Source: Schlesneria paludicola DSM 18645 (GTDB lineage Bacteria; Planctomycetota; Planctomycetia; Planctomycetales; Planctomycetaceae). Taken from it: 51,843 nt of DNA. Positions 17,686-27,618 of this stretch are shown piece by piece; the first letter of the stretch is position 1, and each line of letters opens with the position of its first letter. Position numbers and translations under genes: made by a program. The DNA lies in assembly GCF_000255655.1 (NCBI RefSeq), contig NZ_JH636434.1:2316001-2367843 (forward strand), written 5' to 3'. The notes beneath the pieces are model-generated. The model was given only the letters and a program-made list of their open reading frames with translations, had not been told where the DNA came from and made no database searches.

Positions 17686-19122
17686 ATGCGTCTCAATTCC
17701 GTTTGCATCTGTGCGCTATTTGTCGCCAGTGGATTGTTCTCGTCAGACTTGCTGCAGGCGGCAGAGAATGCGAAGTCCGATCGCCCGAACGTATTGCTCA
17801 TGATTGTTGATGATTTGGGGAAAACGGACATCGTCGTCGATGGCTCGACGTTCTATGAAACACCTCATCTGGATGGATTAGCAAAATCCGGAGTACGGAT
17901 GACGAACTTCTACTCTGCTCACCCCGTCTGCTCGCCGACGCGGGCTGCGCTCATGACCGGAAAAGTGCCACAGCGTCTGGGAATCACGGACTGGATTCAT
18001 CCTGGCTCGGGAATTGTGCTTCCTCCAAGTGAAACGACCTTGGGAGAGGCCTTTCAGCAACAGGGCTATCAGACGGCGTATCTGGGTAAATGGCATCTGG
18101 GCGAGGATGACGCCAGCCTGCCGACCAAGCATGGCTTTGAGTGGATCAAGGGCGTGAACCGAGGGGGATCACCTGGTTCGTACTATTTTCCGTTTCATCA
18201 ACACGTCAACAAGCCTTCGATTCTGGATGTTCCAGATTTCGGCTCGGTCGATGAGTCGTCGTATTTGACCGACGTGTTGACGACGGCCGCCATCGAGTTT
18301 CTGCACCAGCGCGACACACGGCGGCCCTTCTTCGCGTGCCTGGGGCATTATTCAATTCACACCCCGATTCAACCGCCAAAAGATCTGCCGCAAAAGTATC
18401 GAGACAAGGCAGAGGACTTCTTTTCTGTTTCGGACACACCGACACGGCCCGCGCCATTTGGCTCGACGTCGCGCGGTCGGCAGGATGACCCCAACTATGC
18501 GGCCATGATTGAGAACTTGGATCAGAATATCGGTCGTATCCTGACGACGCTCGAAGAGCTGGGTCAGCGGCAGAATACGATCGTCGTGTTCACGTCCGAC
18601 AATGGTGGATTGTGTACAATGGGGACGAATCGGAAGGTGGGCCCCACCTGCAATTTGCCGTGGCGCGCAGGAAAGGGATGGACGTACGAAGGAGGAATTC
18701 GCATTCCGACATACATTTCGTGGCCGAGCGGTCTTAAGCCTTCGACCTGCGATGTACCGAGTTACTCTGCAGACCTCTACCCCACCTTGCTTGAGCTTTG
18801 TGGGCTTCCATTGCAGCCGACACAGCATTTGGATGGACGGTCACTGACCGGTGCCTTCCGCGGACAAGCGGATGAAAATCTGAAAAAGCGTTCGATCGGT
18901 TGGTACTATCCTCACGACCACGGTTCGGGCCACAAAGCGTCTGCGGCAATCCAACGCGAATCCTGGAAGTTGATTCACTACCTAGAGAGTCAGACTTCGG
19001 AACTCTACAATCTTGTGAACGACCCTGAAGAATCCAACAATCTGAGTATGACCGAGCCAGAACGAATGAAGACGATGCTGGCCGAACTGAAACGCTGGAT
19101 TGATGAGACGAAGGCGAAGTAG
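17686..19122 (+). CDS. Exported arylsulfatase (type I, formylglycine)
   Basis: 478 residues from ATG 17686. The open frame extends 68 codons upstream, but this ATG has GGAAAG 7 bases before it and starts a good signal peptide ending near LLQAAE. The core begins RPNVLLMIVDDLG (metal ligands near 42-43). The catalytic motif C-S-P-T-R starts at Cys82, which a maturase converts to formylglycine. Further signatures are GKWHLG and TSDNGG. It hydrolyses sulfate esters, probably on algal-type polysaccharides, in the periplasm. It lies between DUF1553/DUF1501 pairs and an SGNH hydrolase, consistent with a polymer-utilisation block. A maturase gene is not in the window. Confidence 0.93.
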   Translation: MRLNSVCICALFVASGLFSSDLLQAAENAKSDRPNVLLMIVDDLGKTDIVVDGSTFYETPHLDGLAKSGVRMTNFYSAHPVCSPTRAALMTGKVPQRLGITDWIHPGSGIVLPPSETTLGEAFQQQGYQTAYLGKWHLGEDDASLPTKHGFEWIKGVNRGGSPGSYYFPFHQHVNKPSILDVPDFGSVDESSYLTDVLTTAAIEFLHQRDTRRPFFACLGHYSIHTPIQPPKDLPQKYRDKAEDFFSVSDTPTRPAPFGSTSRGRQDDPNYAAMIENLDQNIGRILTTLEELGQRQNTIVVFTSDNGGLCTMGTNRKVGPTCNLPWRAGKGWTYEGGIRIPTYISWPSGLKPSTCDVPSYSADLYPTLLELCGLPLQPTQHLDGRSLTGAFRGQADENLKKRSIGWYYPHDHGSGHKASAAIQRESWKLIHYLESQTSELYNLVNDPEESNNLSMTEPERMKTMLAELKRWIDETKAK

Positions 19123-19208
19123 GTACTTAGCGGCGGCATGGTTTGAATGACGCCTTTGTACTCAATTGAAACACGCGAATTGAAATCCATTCCTGTAAAG
19201 GCAGTCCG

Positions 19209-19625
19209 ATGAAGGGCCCTGGCTATAAAGTGACTGGCGACGTACGTCGGACCTGGCGCTGTGCGAAGTGTGGCCGGGAACGCAAGTTATCCGGAGATGT
19301 CACGACGCTGTACTGCGGTTGTCAGGAGGAGAGTTGGATGCAGATTGTCGCCGAGCGTGTGATGGCTCCGCGGCCGTTGCAGCGTCCCAGCGATGTCGAA
19401 CGACGTCCTATCGATTTCGGGATCGAGGCGCCGCCACCAGCACCGGTTAAGCCCGAAGCCACCATCATCAAGTCGGCTGTCGATCGAGAAACGATCCAGG
19501 CATTGGAAGTCACCGTCATCGAATCGAAAACACAGACAACGATCGTGGAGTCGATTTCAGAAGTGACAATTGAACCCAAACGGGACGTTACGACCGAGGA
19601 TGATTGGGGCGATGGCATCCTGTGA
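19209..19625 (+). CDS. Small zinc-ribbon protein with acidic, Val/Thr-rich tail
   Basis: 138 residues. The N-terminal 40 residues carry CAKCGRERKLSG and a later CGC, forming a probable four-Cys zinc ribbon. The remainder is low-complexity: Pro-rich at about 70-82, then repeated TVIES/TIVESI/VTIEP stretches, ending EDDWGDGIL. There is no signal peptide, so it is probably cytoplasmic. AAAGG sits properly before the ATG. It follows the sulfatase by 86 bases on the same strand and could be co-transcribed. I do not recognise a named family; a protein- or nucleic-acid-contact role is only a guess. Confidence 0.7.
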   Translation: MKGPGYKVTGDVRRTWRCAKCGRERKLSGDVTTLYCGCQEESWMQIVAERVMAPRPLQRPSDVERRPIDFGIEAPPPAPVKPEATIIKSAVDRETIQALEVTVIESKTQTTIVESISEVTIEPKRDVTTEDDWGDGIL

Positions 19626-19732
19626 AACGGACGCCTCCCCAATAAATCCGAATCGGCACCTAAAAACGTCGGATAGACGCCCGTGTATTCGGCGCTGGTC
19701 GATACGGTCTGCGGTCGATACGAACCCGGATT

Positions 19733-20950
19733 TCAGTCTGGCATTTCGTTTTTCAGCCAGGCGAACACGATATCGCCAATTTGCTGGTAGCCCGCCCCCG
19801 CGGGATGCACGCCATTCGACTGACGCGTGATCTTGATATCGGTCGTTCCATTCGCAGCCACTTGCTCTGTCGGATAGTTATTGACGCAGTCGAGTCCGAG
19901 ATACGTCGGGATGAGGCGCAATGGATTCACTTTGGCAGTACCCGGTTGCGCGCGACCATATCGCTCGAACATACGTTCCACGACACGATGCTGGTTGCGG
20001 CGATACTGCCATCGCGTTTGACCGCTGCCGTAGTTCGAGCCGAAGGCATCCTGGCTGGCGGCAGGTGGCACCGGTAGCATCAGACTGATCTTCGTCGAGG
20101 GGCTCGCCGTCTGCAGCATTTCGACGAGCTGATCGAGGTACTTCAACATCTCGTCGACGCCGGCCTCGATCGTGTCGTCATCAAATGAAAATGTGTCATT
20201 CGGCCCCAGAAAGATCGTGGCCACGTCAGGAAAACGCCCCTCGTTGACATCACGGCAGTACGCCGTGAAATCGAGCCGCGGCGCCTCGTTCTCAGGTTTG
20301 TACAGAAACGGGCTTCCCCGTTTGGCGTACTCGCCCGTCCTCGCGGTTTCGGTGTAATGAGTCACAAATCGCTTCGCAGTCCAACCACCGTAACCTTCAT
20401 GGCGAAGCATCGGGTTTTCGGGCTTCGGCGTATGCGATCCCACGAGGACGACTTTGGGCCCCGCAGACGACTCGCTGCGTTCGACGACGCGTTGCGGGTA
20501 CGTTGACGCATGTGTCAGACTATCACCAATCATTAAGACGGTTAAACTTTTTCCAGTACCGCGATTGGCCGCAGCAACTTGAACGATGCAGCGGGCAGAA
20601 ATGAGTTTGCGATTGGCTTCGTCTCGAACGATCAGCTCCAGCGGATGCGCCCCGACATCAGCCTCAGTGGGCACCCATGTCCAACGTTCTGATTGTTGAC
20701 GCCCTTTGGCACAGACGACATCAAAGAGAAGGCGTCCCGGTAGAGCTGTCAGGACCACATTGTCAAAATAGAGATTGCATTCGATCCCCACGACGGCCGG
20801 AATGGTTTCGGGAAGGATCAGTCGAGATGTCGACAATGCATTCGTGGCGACGGATTTTGATTCCTGTTCCGGTTCTGCCGCAAGCGTTCTGACTGTCGCC
20901 AGAAGTAACGCCAGGAACACAAACTGCCATGGATGCGTGCTGGATTGCAA
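19733..20950 (-). CDS. Exported SGNH/GDSL-type hydrolase
   Basis: 405 residues with a signal peptide (about 1-25). An N-terminal beta-rich region (25-130) precedes the SGNH domain. Block I is MIGDSLTHAS (nucleophile Ser144), block III is FLGPNDTFSF (the Gly/Asn of the oxyanion hole), and block V is SNGVHPAG with the catalytic His near 382. Such enzymes remove acetyl or other acyl groups from carbohydrates. Its start is 311 bases from that of the divergent DUF1553 gene at 21262, and its end faces the zinc-ribbon gene. In this context a polysaccharide esterase is likely (inference). Confidence 0.88.
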   Translation of the reverse strand: MQSSTHPWQFVFLALLLATVRTLAAEPEQESKSVATNALSTSRLILPETIPAVVGIECNLYFDNVVLTALPGRLLFDVVCAKGRQQSERWTWVPTEADVGAHPLELIVRDEANRKLISARCIVQVAAANRGTGKSLTVLMIGDSLTHASTYPQRVVERSESSAGPKVVLVGSHTPKPENPMLRHEGYGGWTAKRFVTHYTETARTGEYAKRGSPFLYKPENEAPRLDFTAYCRDVNEGRFPDVATIFLGPNDTFSFDDDTIEAGVDEMLKYLDQLVEMLQTASPSTKISLMLPVPPAASQDAFGSNYGSGQTRWQYRRNQHRVVERMFERYGRAQPGTAKVNPLRLIPTYLGLDCVNNYPTEQVAANGTTDIKITRQSNGVHPAGAGYQQIGDIVFAWLKNEMPD

Positions 20951-21261
20951 AATCGGTTCTCCTGACTGCGGAATTCCGTAACGAGAGTCGTTCAGCGATG
21001 CGATTCAACGCCGGCGACGACACGAGCGATCATCATGCTCAACCTGGCAAGAAATTCAAAACGGGTTATGCATTGGTAAACGATTCTCAAGGATTTTCAC
21101 CGCAGAACTGTCATGACGATGCGACAGATGGTTTCCTCCGTTCCGAGGCGACTTCCCGTAGAGACGTCATGAAAGGGCGGATCAAACTTCCGATAGGTGA
21201 GGGTTGCTGTCTACAATATCAGCGATTTTCGATGCGAACGAAACCTGTGACGAGATTCACT
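20951..21261. other. Divergent spacer
   Basis: Shared upstream region of the SGNH hydrolase (-) and the DUF1549/DUF1553 protein (+). The downstream frame is open throughout (to 20929), but its translation lacks any leader or domain character. No clear regulatory palindrome was seen. Confidence 0.4.
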
Positions 21262-24200
21262 ATGCGAGTTAGGGTATGTGGCCTGCTGGCAGTCGGCTGG
21301 ATCGCTTTGGCGAATGTGTCTTACGGGGACGAAGGGGGCGACGACGCGTTCTTCGAATCGAAGATCCGTCCGCTATTGGTGGCGAAGTGTCAAGAGTGCC
21401 ACGGAAGCGACAAACCGAAAGCCGGGTTACAGCTCGACTCGCGCGAGGCGATTCTCGCTGGGGGCGAGAGCGGGCCTGCCGCCATCAGCGGCAAGCCCGA
21501 CGAATCGCTCTTGATGGATGTGATTGGCTATCGCAACTCGATTCAAATGCCACCGAAGTCCAAGTTACCGGACGCAGAAATCGCGGTTCTCACGGAATGG
21601 GTTCGCCGCGGATTGCCCTGGCCAAATTCAAAGCCTTCGACACCTTCGGCCGCCCCCAGTTCCACGCCGACGGAATTTACGGACGAACAAAAAGCATTCT
21701 GGGCGTTTCAGCCGGTAAAGCGCGTTGCCCCACCCGTCGTCCAAAATGAATCTTGGATTCGTTCCCCCATCGATCGATTTGTGTTGGCGGAGCTGAGTGC
21801 TAAGGGTTTGTCGCCCGCACGCGAAACCGATCGCCGGACGCTTTTACGGCGAGTGACATTGGACCTGATCGGCCTGCCACCCACACCGGACGAGGTCGCC
21901 GACTTTGTGGCCGATCAATCGCCCGACGCACTCGAACGGGTGGTCGACCGGCTACTGGCGTCGCCCCACTATGGTGAACGCTGGGCGCGTCACTGGCTGG
22001 ACATTGCGCGGTACGCCGATTCCAACGGCCTGGACGAAAATCTGGCGTATGCCAACGCATTCCAATATCGCGACTATGTCGTTCGCGCGATGCGTGACGA
22101 CAAACCCTATCACCGATTTCTGGTCGAGCAGATTGCGGGGGATCTGCTTCCCCCTGCAGGTCACGGCTCGAGTCTGGCAGCGTCATCGGCACCTGGAGCA
22201 TTTGATCCGCTAATTGCGACGGGATTCTTGAGCCTCGGAGCGAAAATGCTCGCCGAGGACGATCCGGTCAAGATGCAAATGGACATCATCGACGAACAGG
22301 TCGACACAATCGCGCGGGCTGTCATGGGGCTGACGATGGGCTGTGCTCGCTGTCACGACCACAAGTTTGATCCATTGACCGCCGAGGACTACTACGGTCT
22401 GGCAGGGGTTTTCAAGAGCACCCAGACGATGGACACGTTCACTGTCGTGGCCCGCTGGCACGAACGGCCACTGGCATCGGCGGAACAGATCAAGGCACGG
22501 GACGAACTTCAACAGATTGCCAGCGCTGCGAAACAATCGGTCGAGAAGCTCAGAACCGAACAGACCGAAGCGATCCTGGCGGATGCTCGCAGTAACGTGG
22601 GCGCGTACATCATTGCGGCCACGCGCGAAGTCGAACTCGCTCGCGTGCTAAGCGTCAGCAAGCCGCGCGGCCCCAGCCCCGCGGCACGAGAAATTCCGGG
22701 TGCGATTCTGATTGAAGCGGAAGAATTCGTGCGTGGAAACGTCTTAAGGGACCGCGACAATTACGGCAAAGAGATCGGAGTGATCGTCAATCGCGGCGAC
22801 GCCCCCAATTTCGTCGAATACGACATCGAAGTGGCTCGCGCCGGGATGTATCAATTGGAATTGCGATACGCCGCAGTGACGGCTCGACCGACCAAGCTGT
22901 TCGTCAATCGAAATCTCGTGAAAACAGACGCAGCAAGCCAGGCGACTGGTTCGTGGACACCCGATGGACAGGCCTGGTTCGTCGAGGCCTTCGTCACGCT
23001 CAATGCAGGGCAGAACGTGATTCGTCTGGAGCATCCAAGGATGTTTCCACATATTGACAAAATCTTGATGACGCCGTTTGAAGGGGCGGCATCACTCTCA
23101 AGTGAACTCAGCGAAATAGCCGCCTCGGCAGAGAGCTCCAATGGCTCACCCTTGATGTCGTCATTGACATTGCAGTGGCGCAAGGCCGTCGACGCGGCCA
23201 AATCCGATCCCAAATCGATTCTGACTGCATGGCAGCAGTATCTCAAACAAAAGTCCCTGACGGTTGATGCGTCCCTGCCCGAAAATGGCGTTGCTCGATT
23301 GCTCGGCGACTCGCAACCGACATCGCTGATCGAACTCAAGTCGCGGTATCAGCGACTGTTCGCCGAATCAACGCAGGCATGGACGGCTTTGAAAGCAACG
23401 GATGCCGGAAAGGATGTCGCGGCGTTGCCCGACCCGGTACTCGAATCCGCACGCCAACTGCTGATCGACCCGAAGGGACCATTCGCGGTTCCAGCCGACA
23501 TCGAAGTGGCGTTTTCACCGGTCGCGGCCGAGCAATTGCGATTGCGACGCGAAGAGCTTGCTCGTCACGAAGCAGCGGTCCCGAAATTCACGGAAGTGAT
23601 GGCCGTTGCAGAGACCGCTCCTGAGAAGCTGAAGATTCATCTGCGCGGCAGCCACTTGACGCTTGGTCGCGAAGTGTCGCGACAGATCCCCAAGATCCTG
23701 GCTGGGTCGGGGCCGCGTGAGTTCACGGAAGGCAGCGGGCGGCTGCAACTGGCACGTTGGCTCGCAAGTCCTGAGCATCCGCTAACGGCGCGCGTCATGG
23801 TGAATCGCTTGTGGCAATGGCATTTTGGATTTGGGCTCGTGCGAACACCCGACAACTTTGGTCGTTTAGGTGAGCGTCCGTCTCATCCGGAGCTGCTGGA
23901 TTGGCTAGCATCGCGATTCTCGCGGCAGGACGATGAGCTCGATGCGAACCCGAATGCCTGGAGCCTGAAGTCGACTCATCGAATGCTCATCGGATCTTCG
24001 GCCTACAGGCAGAGTACGGAATTCAATGATCATGCGGCACTCGTCGATCCTGAAAATCGGCTGCTATGGCGATTCCATCGCCAGCGGATGGATGTCGAGG
24101 TCTTACGAGATTCGCTGCTGGCACTGAGTGGCCGACTTGACGAGACTCCGGGTGGAACTCTGCTGCCGACACGAAATCGCGAGTACGTCACCAGCACGGC

Positions 24201-24642
24201 GAATGTGAACCCCGCCATTTACGGCAGCCCGCGCCGATCCATTTATCTACCCGTCGTTCGATCGGCGTTGTTTCAGGTCTTCACCGCGTTCGACTTCGCC
24301 GATCCAAGCACTTTGGCGGGCCAGCGTGACCAAACAACGGTGGCACCACAAGCCTTGTTCATGATGAATAGTGCGTTCGTGCTTGAGCAATCGCAGACTC
24401 TCGCACAAACGTTGTTGGCACGCAGCGATCTCGACAAGACGGGGCGCATTCAGCAACTCTACGAATTGGTATTCAGTCGTCGCGCAACGGATGCCGAAGT
24501 CACTCGAGGGCTTGGGTATGTTGATCGCTTGCGGGCGGCGATGACCGAATCTGGGATTGATTCCGCCGAGATCGAATCTCGGGTCTGGACAAGCCTTTGC
24601 CGAGCGGTGCTTTCCGCCAATGAATTTGTCTATGTTGACTAG
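21262..24642 (+). CDS. Cytochrome-type PSCyt1/DUF1549/DUF1553 protein with carbohydrate-binding-like insert
   Basis: 1126 residues from ATG 21262, chosen because GACGAG precedes it and the signal peptide (MRVRV...ANVSYGD) starts there; ATG 21232 is an alternative. The order is: cytochrome-type domain with CQECH at about 44-48; DUF1549 (SPIDRFVLAEL ... WLDIARYADSNG) with CARCHDHK near 360; a separate module at about 480-605 (ILIEAEEFVRGN ... QNVIRLEHP ... IDKILMTP) with the look of a CBM6/35-type carbohydrate-binding fold; DUF1553 at the end (HPLTARVMVNRLWQWHFGFGLVRT ... NRLLWRFHRQRMDVEVLRD). The sugar-binding-like insert supports action on a polysaccharide. It is followed after 72 bases by DUF1501. 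Confidence 0.92.
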   Translation: MRVRVCGLLAVGWIALANVSYGDEGGDDAFFESKIRPLLVAKCQECHGSDKPKAGLQLDSREAILAGGESGPAAISGKPDESLLMDVIGYRNSIQMPPKSKLPDAEIAVLTEWVRRGLPWPNSKPSTPSAAPSSTPTEFTDEQKAFWAFQPVKRVAPPVVQNESWIRSPIDRFVLAELSAKGLSPARETDRRTLLRRVTLDLIGLPPTPDEVADFVADQSPDALERVVDRLLASPHYGERWARHWLDIARYADSNGLDENLAYANAFQYRDYVVRAMRDDKPYHRFLVEQIAGDLLPPAGHGSSLAASSAPGAFDPLIATGFLSLGAKMLAEDDPVKMQMDIIDEQVDTIARAVMGLTMGCARCHDHKFDPLTAEDYYGLAGVFKSTQTMDTFTVVARWHERPLASAEQIKARDELQQIASAAKQSVEKLRTEQTEAILADARSNVGAYIIAATREVELARVLSVSKPRGPSPAAREIPGAILIEAEEFVRGNVLRDRDNYGKEIGVIVNRGDAPNFVEYDIEVARAGMYQLELRYAAVTARPTKLFVNRNLVKTDAASQATGSWTPDGQAWFVEAFVTLNAGQNVIRLEHPRMFPHIDKILMTPFEGAASLSSELSEIAASAESSNGSPLMSSLTLQWRKAVDAAKSDPKSILTAWQQYLKQKSLTVDASLPENGVARLLGDSQPTSLIELKSRYQRLFAESTQAWTALKATDAGKDVAALPDPVLESARQLLIDPKGPFAVPADIEVAFSPVAAEQLRLRREELARHEAAVPKFTEVMAVAETAPEKLKIHLRGSHLTLGREVSRQIPKILAGSGPREFTEGSGRLQLARWLASPEHPLTARVMVNRLWQWHFGFGLVRTPDNFGRLGERPSHPELLDWLASRFSRQDDELDANPNAWSLKSTHRMLIGSSAYRQSTEFNDHAALVDPENRLLWRFHRQRMDVEVLRDSLLALSGRLDETPGGTLLPTRNREYVTSTANVNPAIYGSPRRSIYLPVVRSALFQVFTAFDFADPSTLAGQRDQTTVAPQALFMMNSAFVLEQSQTLAQTLLARSDLDKTGRIQQLYELVFSRRATDAEVTRGLGYVDRLRAAMTESGIDSAEIESRVWTSLCRAVLSANEFVYVD

Positions 24643-24714
24643 CCGATGCGATCGTCTGAATTGATCAGCGTTCTGTCGATGTGATTCACGCTTTGTGGAA
24701 AAAGGACACCGTCC

Positions 24715-26142
24715 ATGTCACGTCAGTCATGTCACCGCTTCACCACCGTCTACAATCGTCGAGACATGCTGAAGGTGAGTGCCGCCGGGTTTGGAAGTTT
24801 GGCACTAGCCGGTCTGGCAGGTGAAGAAGTCCGTGCCGACGCGGCACGCGCCAACCCGCTCGCATTGAAACGGCCGCATTTTGAGCCGAAGGCGAAGCGG
24901 GTCATTTTTCTGTTCATGCATGGCGGACCGTCACAGGTCGACACCTTCGACTATAAGCCGTTGTTGGAACGCGACAACGGCAAACCGCTGCCGTTTGCCA
25001 AACCTCGCGTGTTTTCAGCACCGACGGGGAATTTGCTGAAATCTCCATTCAACTTCAAACAGTACGGTGAAAGCGGAGCGTGGGTCAGTGATCTGTTCCC
25101 ACATGTGGCGCAGAAAGTTGATGACTTGTGCATCATCAACGGGATGCATGGGTCAAACTCACGCCATGGTGGTGCACTTCTCGAATTGCACACAGGAAGC
25201 GACACCTTCGTCCGTCCCAGCATGGGGTCTTGGATCACTTACGGACTGGGTACCGAGAATCAGGATTTGCCGGGCTTCATCACAATGTGCCCCACGCTGA
25301 CTCATGGCGGGGTGAATGCTTACAGCTCGGCGTTTTTGCCCGCCGTCTATTCGGGAACACCTCTCGGCAATGCCAGCATTCCATCGGATCAAGCAAAGAT
25401 TCCCTTCATCGAAAACGCGGAAAAGCAACCATCGCGTCTGCAGCGAATGGAACTGGATCTGGTCCGCGAGATGAACGTCGATCAACTTGGACTGACCGGT
25501 CCGGATAACACCCTCGAGAGCCGGATCGAGTCGTTCGAACTGGCGTATCGCATGCAAACCGCCGCGCCCGAGCTTCAGGAGATTCACGACGAGTCTGAAG
25601 CGACGCAGAAAATGTACGGATTAGACAATGCCGAGACACGAAATTTCGGCAGGCAATGCTTGATGGCGCGCCGATTTATCGAGCGAGGTGTTCGGTTCGT
25701 GCAGTGCACTCACAGCTACAAATGGGACCAACATGGAAATCTGAAAGCGGACCACACCAAGAACGCACTCGAAGTCGATCAGCCGATTGCCGCACTGCTG
25801 ACCGACCTCAAGGCGCGCGGGTTGTTACAGGACACATTGATTCTGTGGGGCGGTGAGTTTGGCCGCACGCCCGTCGCCCAAGGTGGAGATGGCCGCGATC
25901 ACAACCCTCAGGGCTACACCATGTGGATGGCCGGTGCGGGAGTGAAACCTGGGATTCGCTACGGCAAGACGGACGAGTACGGATACTACGCAGTGGAGGA
26001 CAAGGTCCACCTGCATGACCTGCATGCGACGATGCTGCATCTGCTGGGCCTGAACCATCTCAATCTGACGTACAAGTACGCGGGGCGGGACTTCCGTCTG
26101 ACGGACGTTCACGGAGAAATCGTGCACGGAATTCTCTCGTGA
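24715..26142 (+). CDS. DUF1501 protein (exported sulfatase-like fold), second copy
   Basis: 475 residues. The leader contains NRRDMLKVSAAGFG, a twin-arginine-like motif. The body matches the copy at 12628: VIFLFMHGGPSQVDTFDYKP, a conserved HGSNSRHGG region, [17 protein letters not shown] and GRDHNPQGYTMWMAGAG. The His/Asp/Glu-rich late motifs are presumed metal ligands of the alkaline-phosphatase-like fold; the reaction is unproven for the family. It lies 72 bases after its DUF1553 partner, so one operon. AAGGAC precedes the ATG. The two DUF1501 copies in this window serve two separate DUF1553 partners. Confidence 0.94.
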   Translation: MSRQSCHRFTTVYNRRDMLKVSAAGFGSLALAGLAGEEVRADAARANPLALKRPHFEPKAKRVIFLFMHGGPSQVDTFDYKPLLERDNGKPLPFAKPRVFSAPTGNLLKSPFNFKQYGESGAWVSDLFPHVAQKVDDLCIINGMHGSNSRHGGALLELHTGSDTFVRPSMGSWITYGLGTENQDLPGFITMCPTLTHGGVNAYSSAFLPAVYSGTPLGNASIPSDQAKIPFIENAEKQPSRLQRMELDLVREMNVDQLGLTGPDNTLESRIESFELAYRMQTAAPELQEIHDESEATQKMYGLDNAETRNFGRQCLMARRFIERGVRFVQCTHSYKWDQHGNLKADHTKNALEVDQPIAALLTDLKARGLLQDTLILWGGEFGRTPVAQGGDGRDHNPQGYTMWMAGAGVKPGIRYGKTDEYGYYAVEDKVHLHDLHATMLHLLGLNHLNLTYKYAGRDFRLTDVHGEIVHGILS

Positions 26143-26241
26143 CGAGTTGGTGACTTGCACACGTTCGATCGCGAAATGCGCCTGGTGAACCGAGCCGATC
26201 AGCGCCCTTGTTGGAGCAATCGCACGCGTTCGTCGTCTCCG

Positions 26242-27618
26242 CTATGTCGCCGCGACCTCTGCCGTCTGTGCTTTGTCGTGGGTCCATTGCTGCAAGTAGT
26301 CCAGGCTACGGCGATAGTTGCTCAAGCTGATACCGAGCAGGATACAGGCCAAGACGTACGAAGCCGTTCCGACAATCAGCAAGGACTTGTGCACCTGGTT
26401 CGGATCTTCAAAGACATTGTCCGTCAGCAGGGCAGCAAAGGTCGGTCCCAACCCCATTCCAACGAGGTTGATGACGAACAAGTAGATCGACGTTCCCTGT
26501 GCTCGCATCATATTGGGCATCATGCGTTGAATCGCCGCAGGTGCGACACCAAAGGGGACGCTGCCGAAGAAGACCATCGGGACAAGCAACGCGGCCACCA
26601 AGTTACCTGTTGGAGCCAGCGGATAGAGGACGACAAACGGAAGTCCGCACAACGTGCTAAGCCACGCCACACGCAGGGGTGAATCGGCGCATCCCCGTTG
26701 CGTCCACAAGTCCGACAGCCAGCCGCCCGCCACGACACCCAGGGTGCCACTGGTGGCAATGATTGTGCCGTAAACCAGACCAACCCCACCCTGGCTCCAT
26801 CCAAATCGACGCAGAAACATGGAAGGAATCCATGAGATGCTGGCATAGGAATTCATCGTCACCATGGCGATTCCCAAATTCAAACAAACGAACGTCGCCA
26901 TATTCGCACGGACGTATTGCCACGTTTCTGTCAGGCTGATTGTCGCGCCGTGTGATTTCTGTTTCCCGACGAGCCCCTTGCGTGTCGGTTCTTTCACGCT
27001 GAGCAGCAGGAGTGCGACCAGCAACCCGGGCAAACCCACAATGAAGAAGACCAGTTGCCACGATCGCACGACGCCGATCACAGGAACAGCGAAGGTCTCT
27101 TGGGTCGAGGCGAACTTCACCACCAGCCCGCCGAGGATGAACGCGACGCCAGAGCCAAGATAAATCCCCATGGAATAGACGCTCATGGCGGTCGCACGGC
27201 GATGGGGTGGAAAGTAGTCGGCGATCAATGAGTACGCCGCTGGCGAGAGAGTTGCTTCGCCGATTCCGACACCCATTCGCATCAGGGCCAGGTCCCAGAA
27301 TCGCTTCGTCAGTCCGCATCCCGCCGTCATCAGACTCCAGAAGGCGATACCGAAAAAGATAATGCCACGGCGACTGCGCGTGTCGGCCAGTCGACCGAGG
27401 GGAATACCGAACAGAGTATAGAAAACAGCGAACGTCAGTCCCTGTAGCAGACTAATTTGAGTGTCGCTGATATCCAGATCGCGTTTGATGGGGCCGACCA
27501 TCAAGTTGATGATCTGGCGATCGATAAACGAAATGATGTAGGCAACGGTCAACACACCTACGACGTACCAGGCATAGCCTGGTGACGGAAACTCATCCTG
27601 ATCATGGTCGCGCGACAT
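26242..27618 (-). CDS. Major facilitator superfamily transporter (Spinster-like)
   Basis: 458 residues from the ATG at 27618, chosen because AGGAAT lies 5 bases upstream on the minus strand; the open frame extends to 27675. Twelve membrane helices are expected. Helix 1 contains the motif ISFIDRQIINLMVGPIKRDL, and loop 2-3 has the MFS signature GRLADTRSRR. The IDRQIIN block in helix 1 is typical of the Spinster-like group. It would move an organic anion or lipid-like solute with protons. It is divergent from the SDR/ACAD cluster starting at 27939, so it may import a substrate for that pathway (inference). Confidence 0.9.
   Translation of the reverse strand: MSRDHDQDEFPSPGYAWYVVGVLTVAYIISFIDRQIINLMVGPIKRDLDISDTQISLLQGLTFAVFYTLFGIPLGRLADTRSRRGIIFFGIAFWSLMTAGCGLTKRFWDLALMRMGVGIGEATLSPAAYSLIADYFPPHRRATAMSVYSMGIYLGSGVAFILGGLVVKFASTQETFAVPVIGVVRSWQLVFFIVGLPGLLVALLLLSVKEPTRKGLVGKQKSHGATISLTETWQYVRANMATFVCLNLGIAMVTMNSYASISWIPSMFLRRFGWSQGGVGLVYGTIIATSGTLGVVAGGWLSDLWTQRGCADSPLRVAWLSTLCGLPFVVLYPLAPTGNLVAALLVPMVFFGSVPFGVAPAAIQRMMPNMMRAQGTSIYLFVINLVGMGLGPTFAALLTDNVFEDPNQVHKSLLIVGTASYVLACILLGISLSNYRRSLDYLQQWTHDKAQTAEVAAT

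Noticed and set aside
20929..21261. 111-codon extension of the DUF1549/DUF1553 protein
   Set aside because: It overlaps the divergent SGNH gene start and lacks leader character; the signal peptide begins at about 21262.
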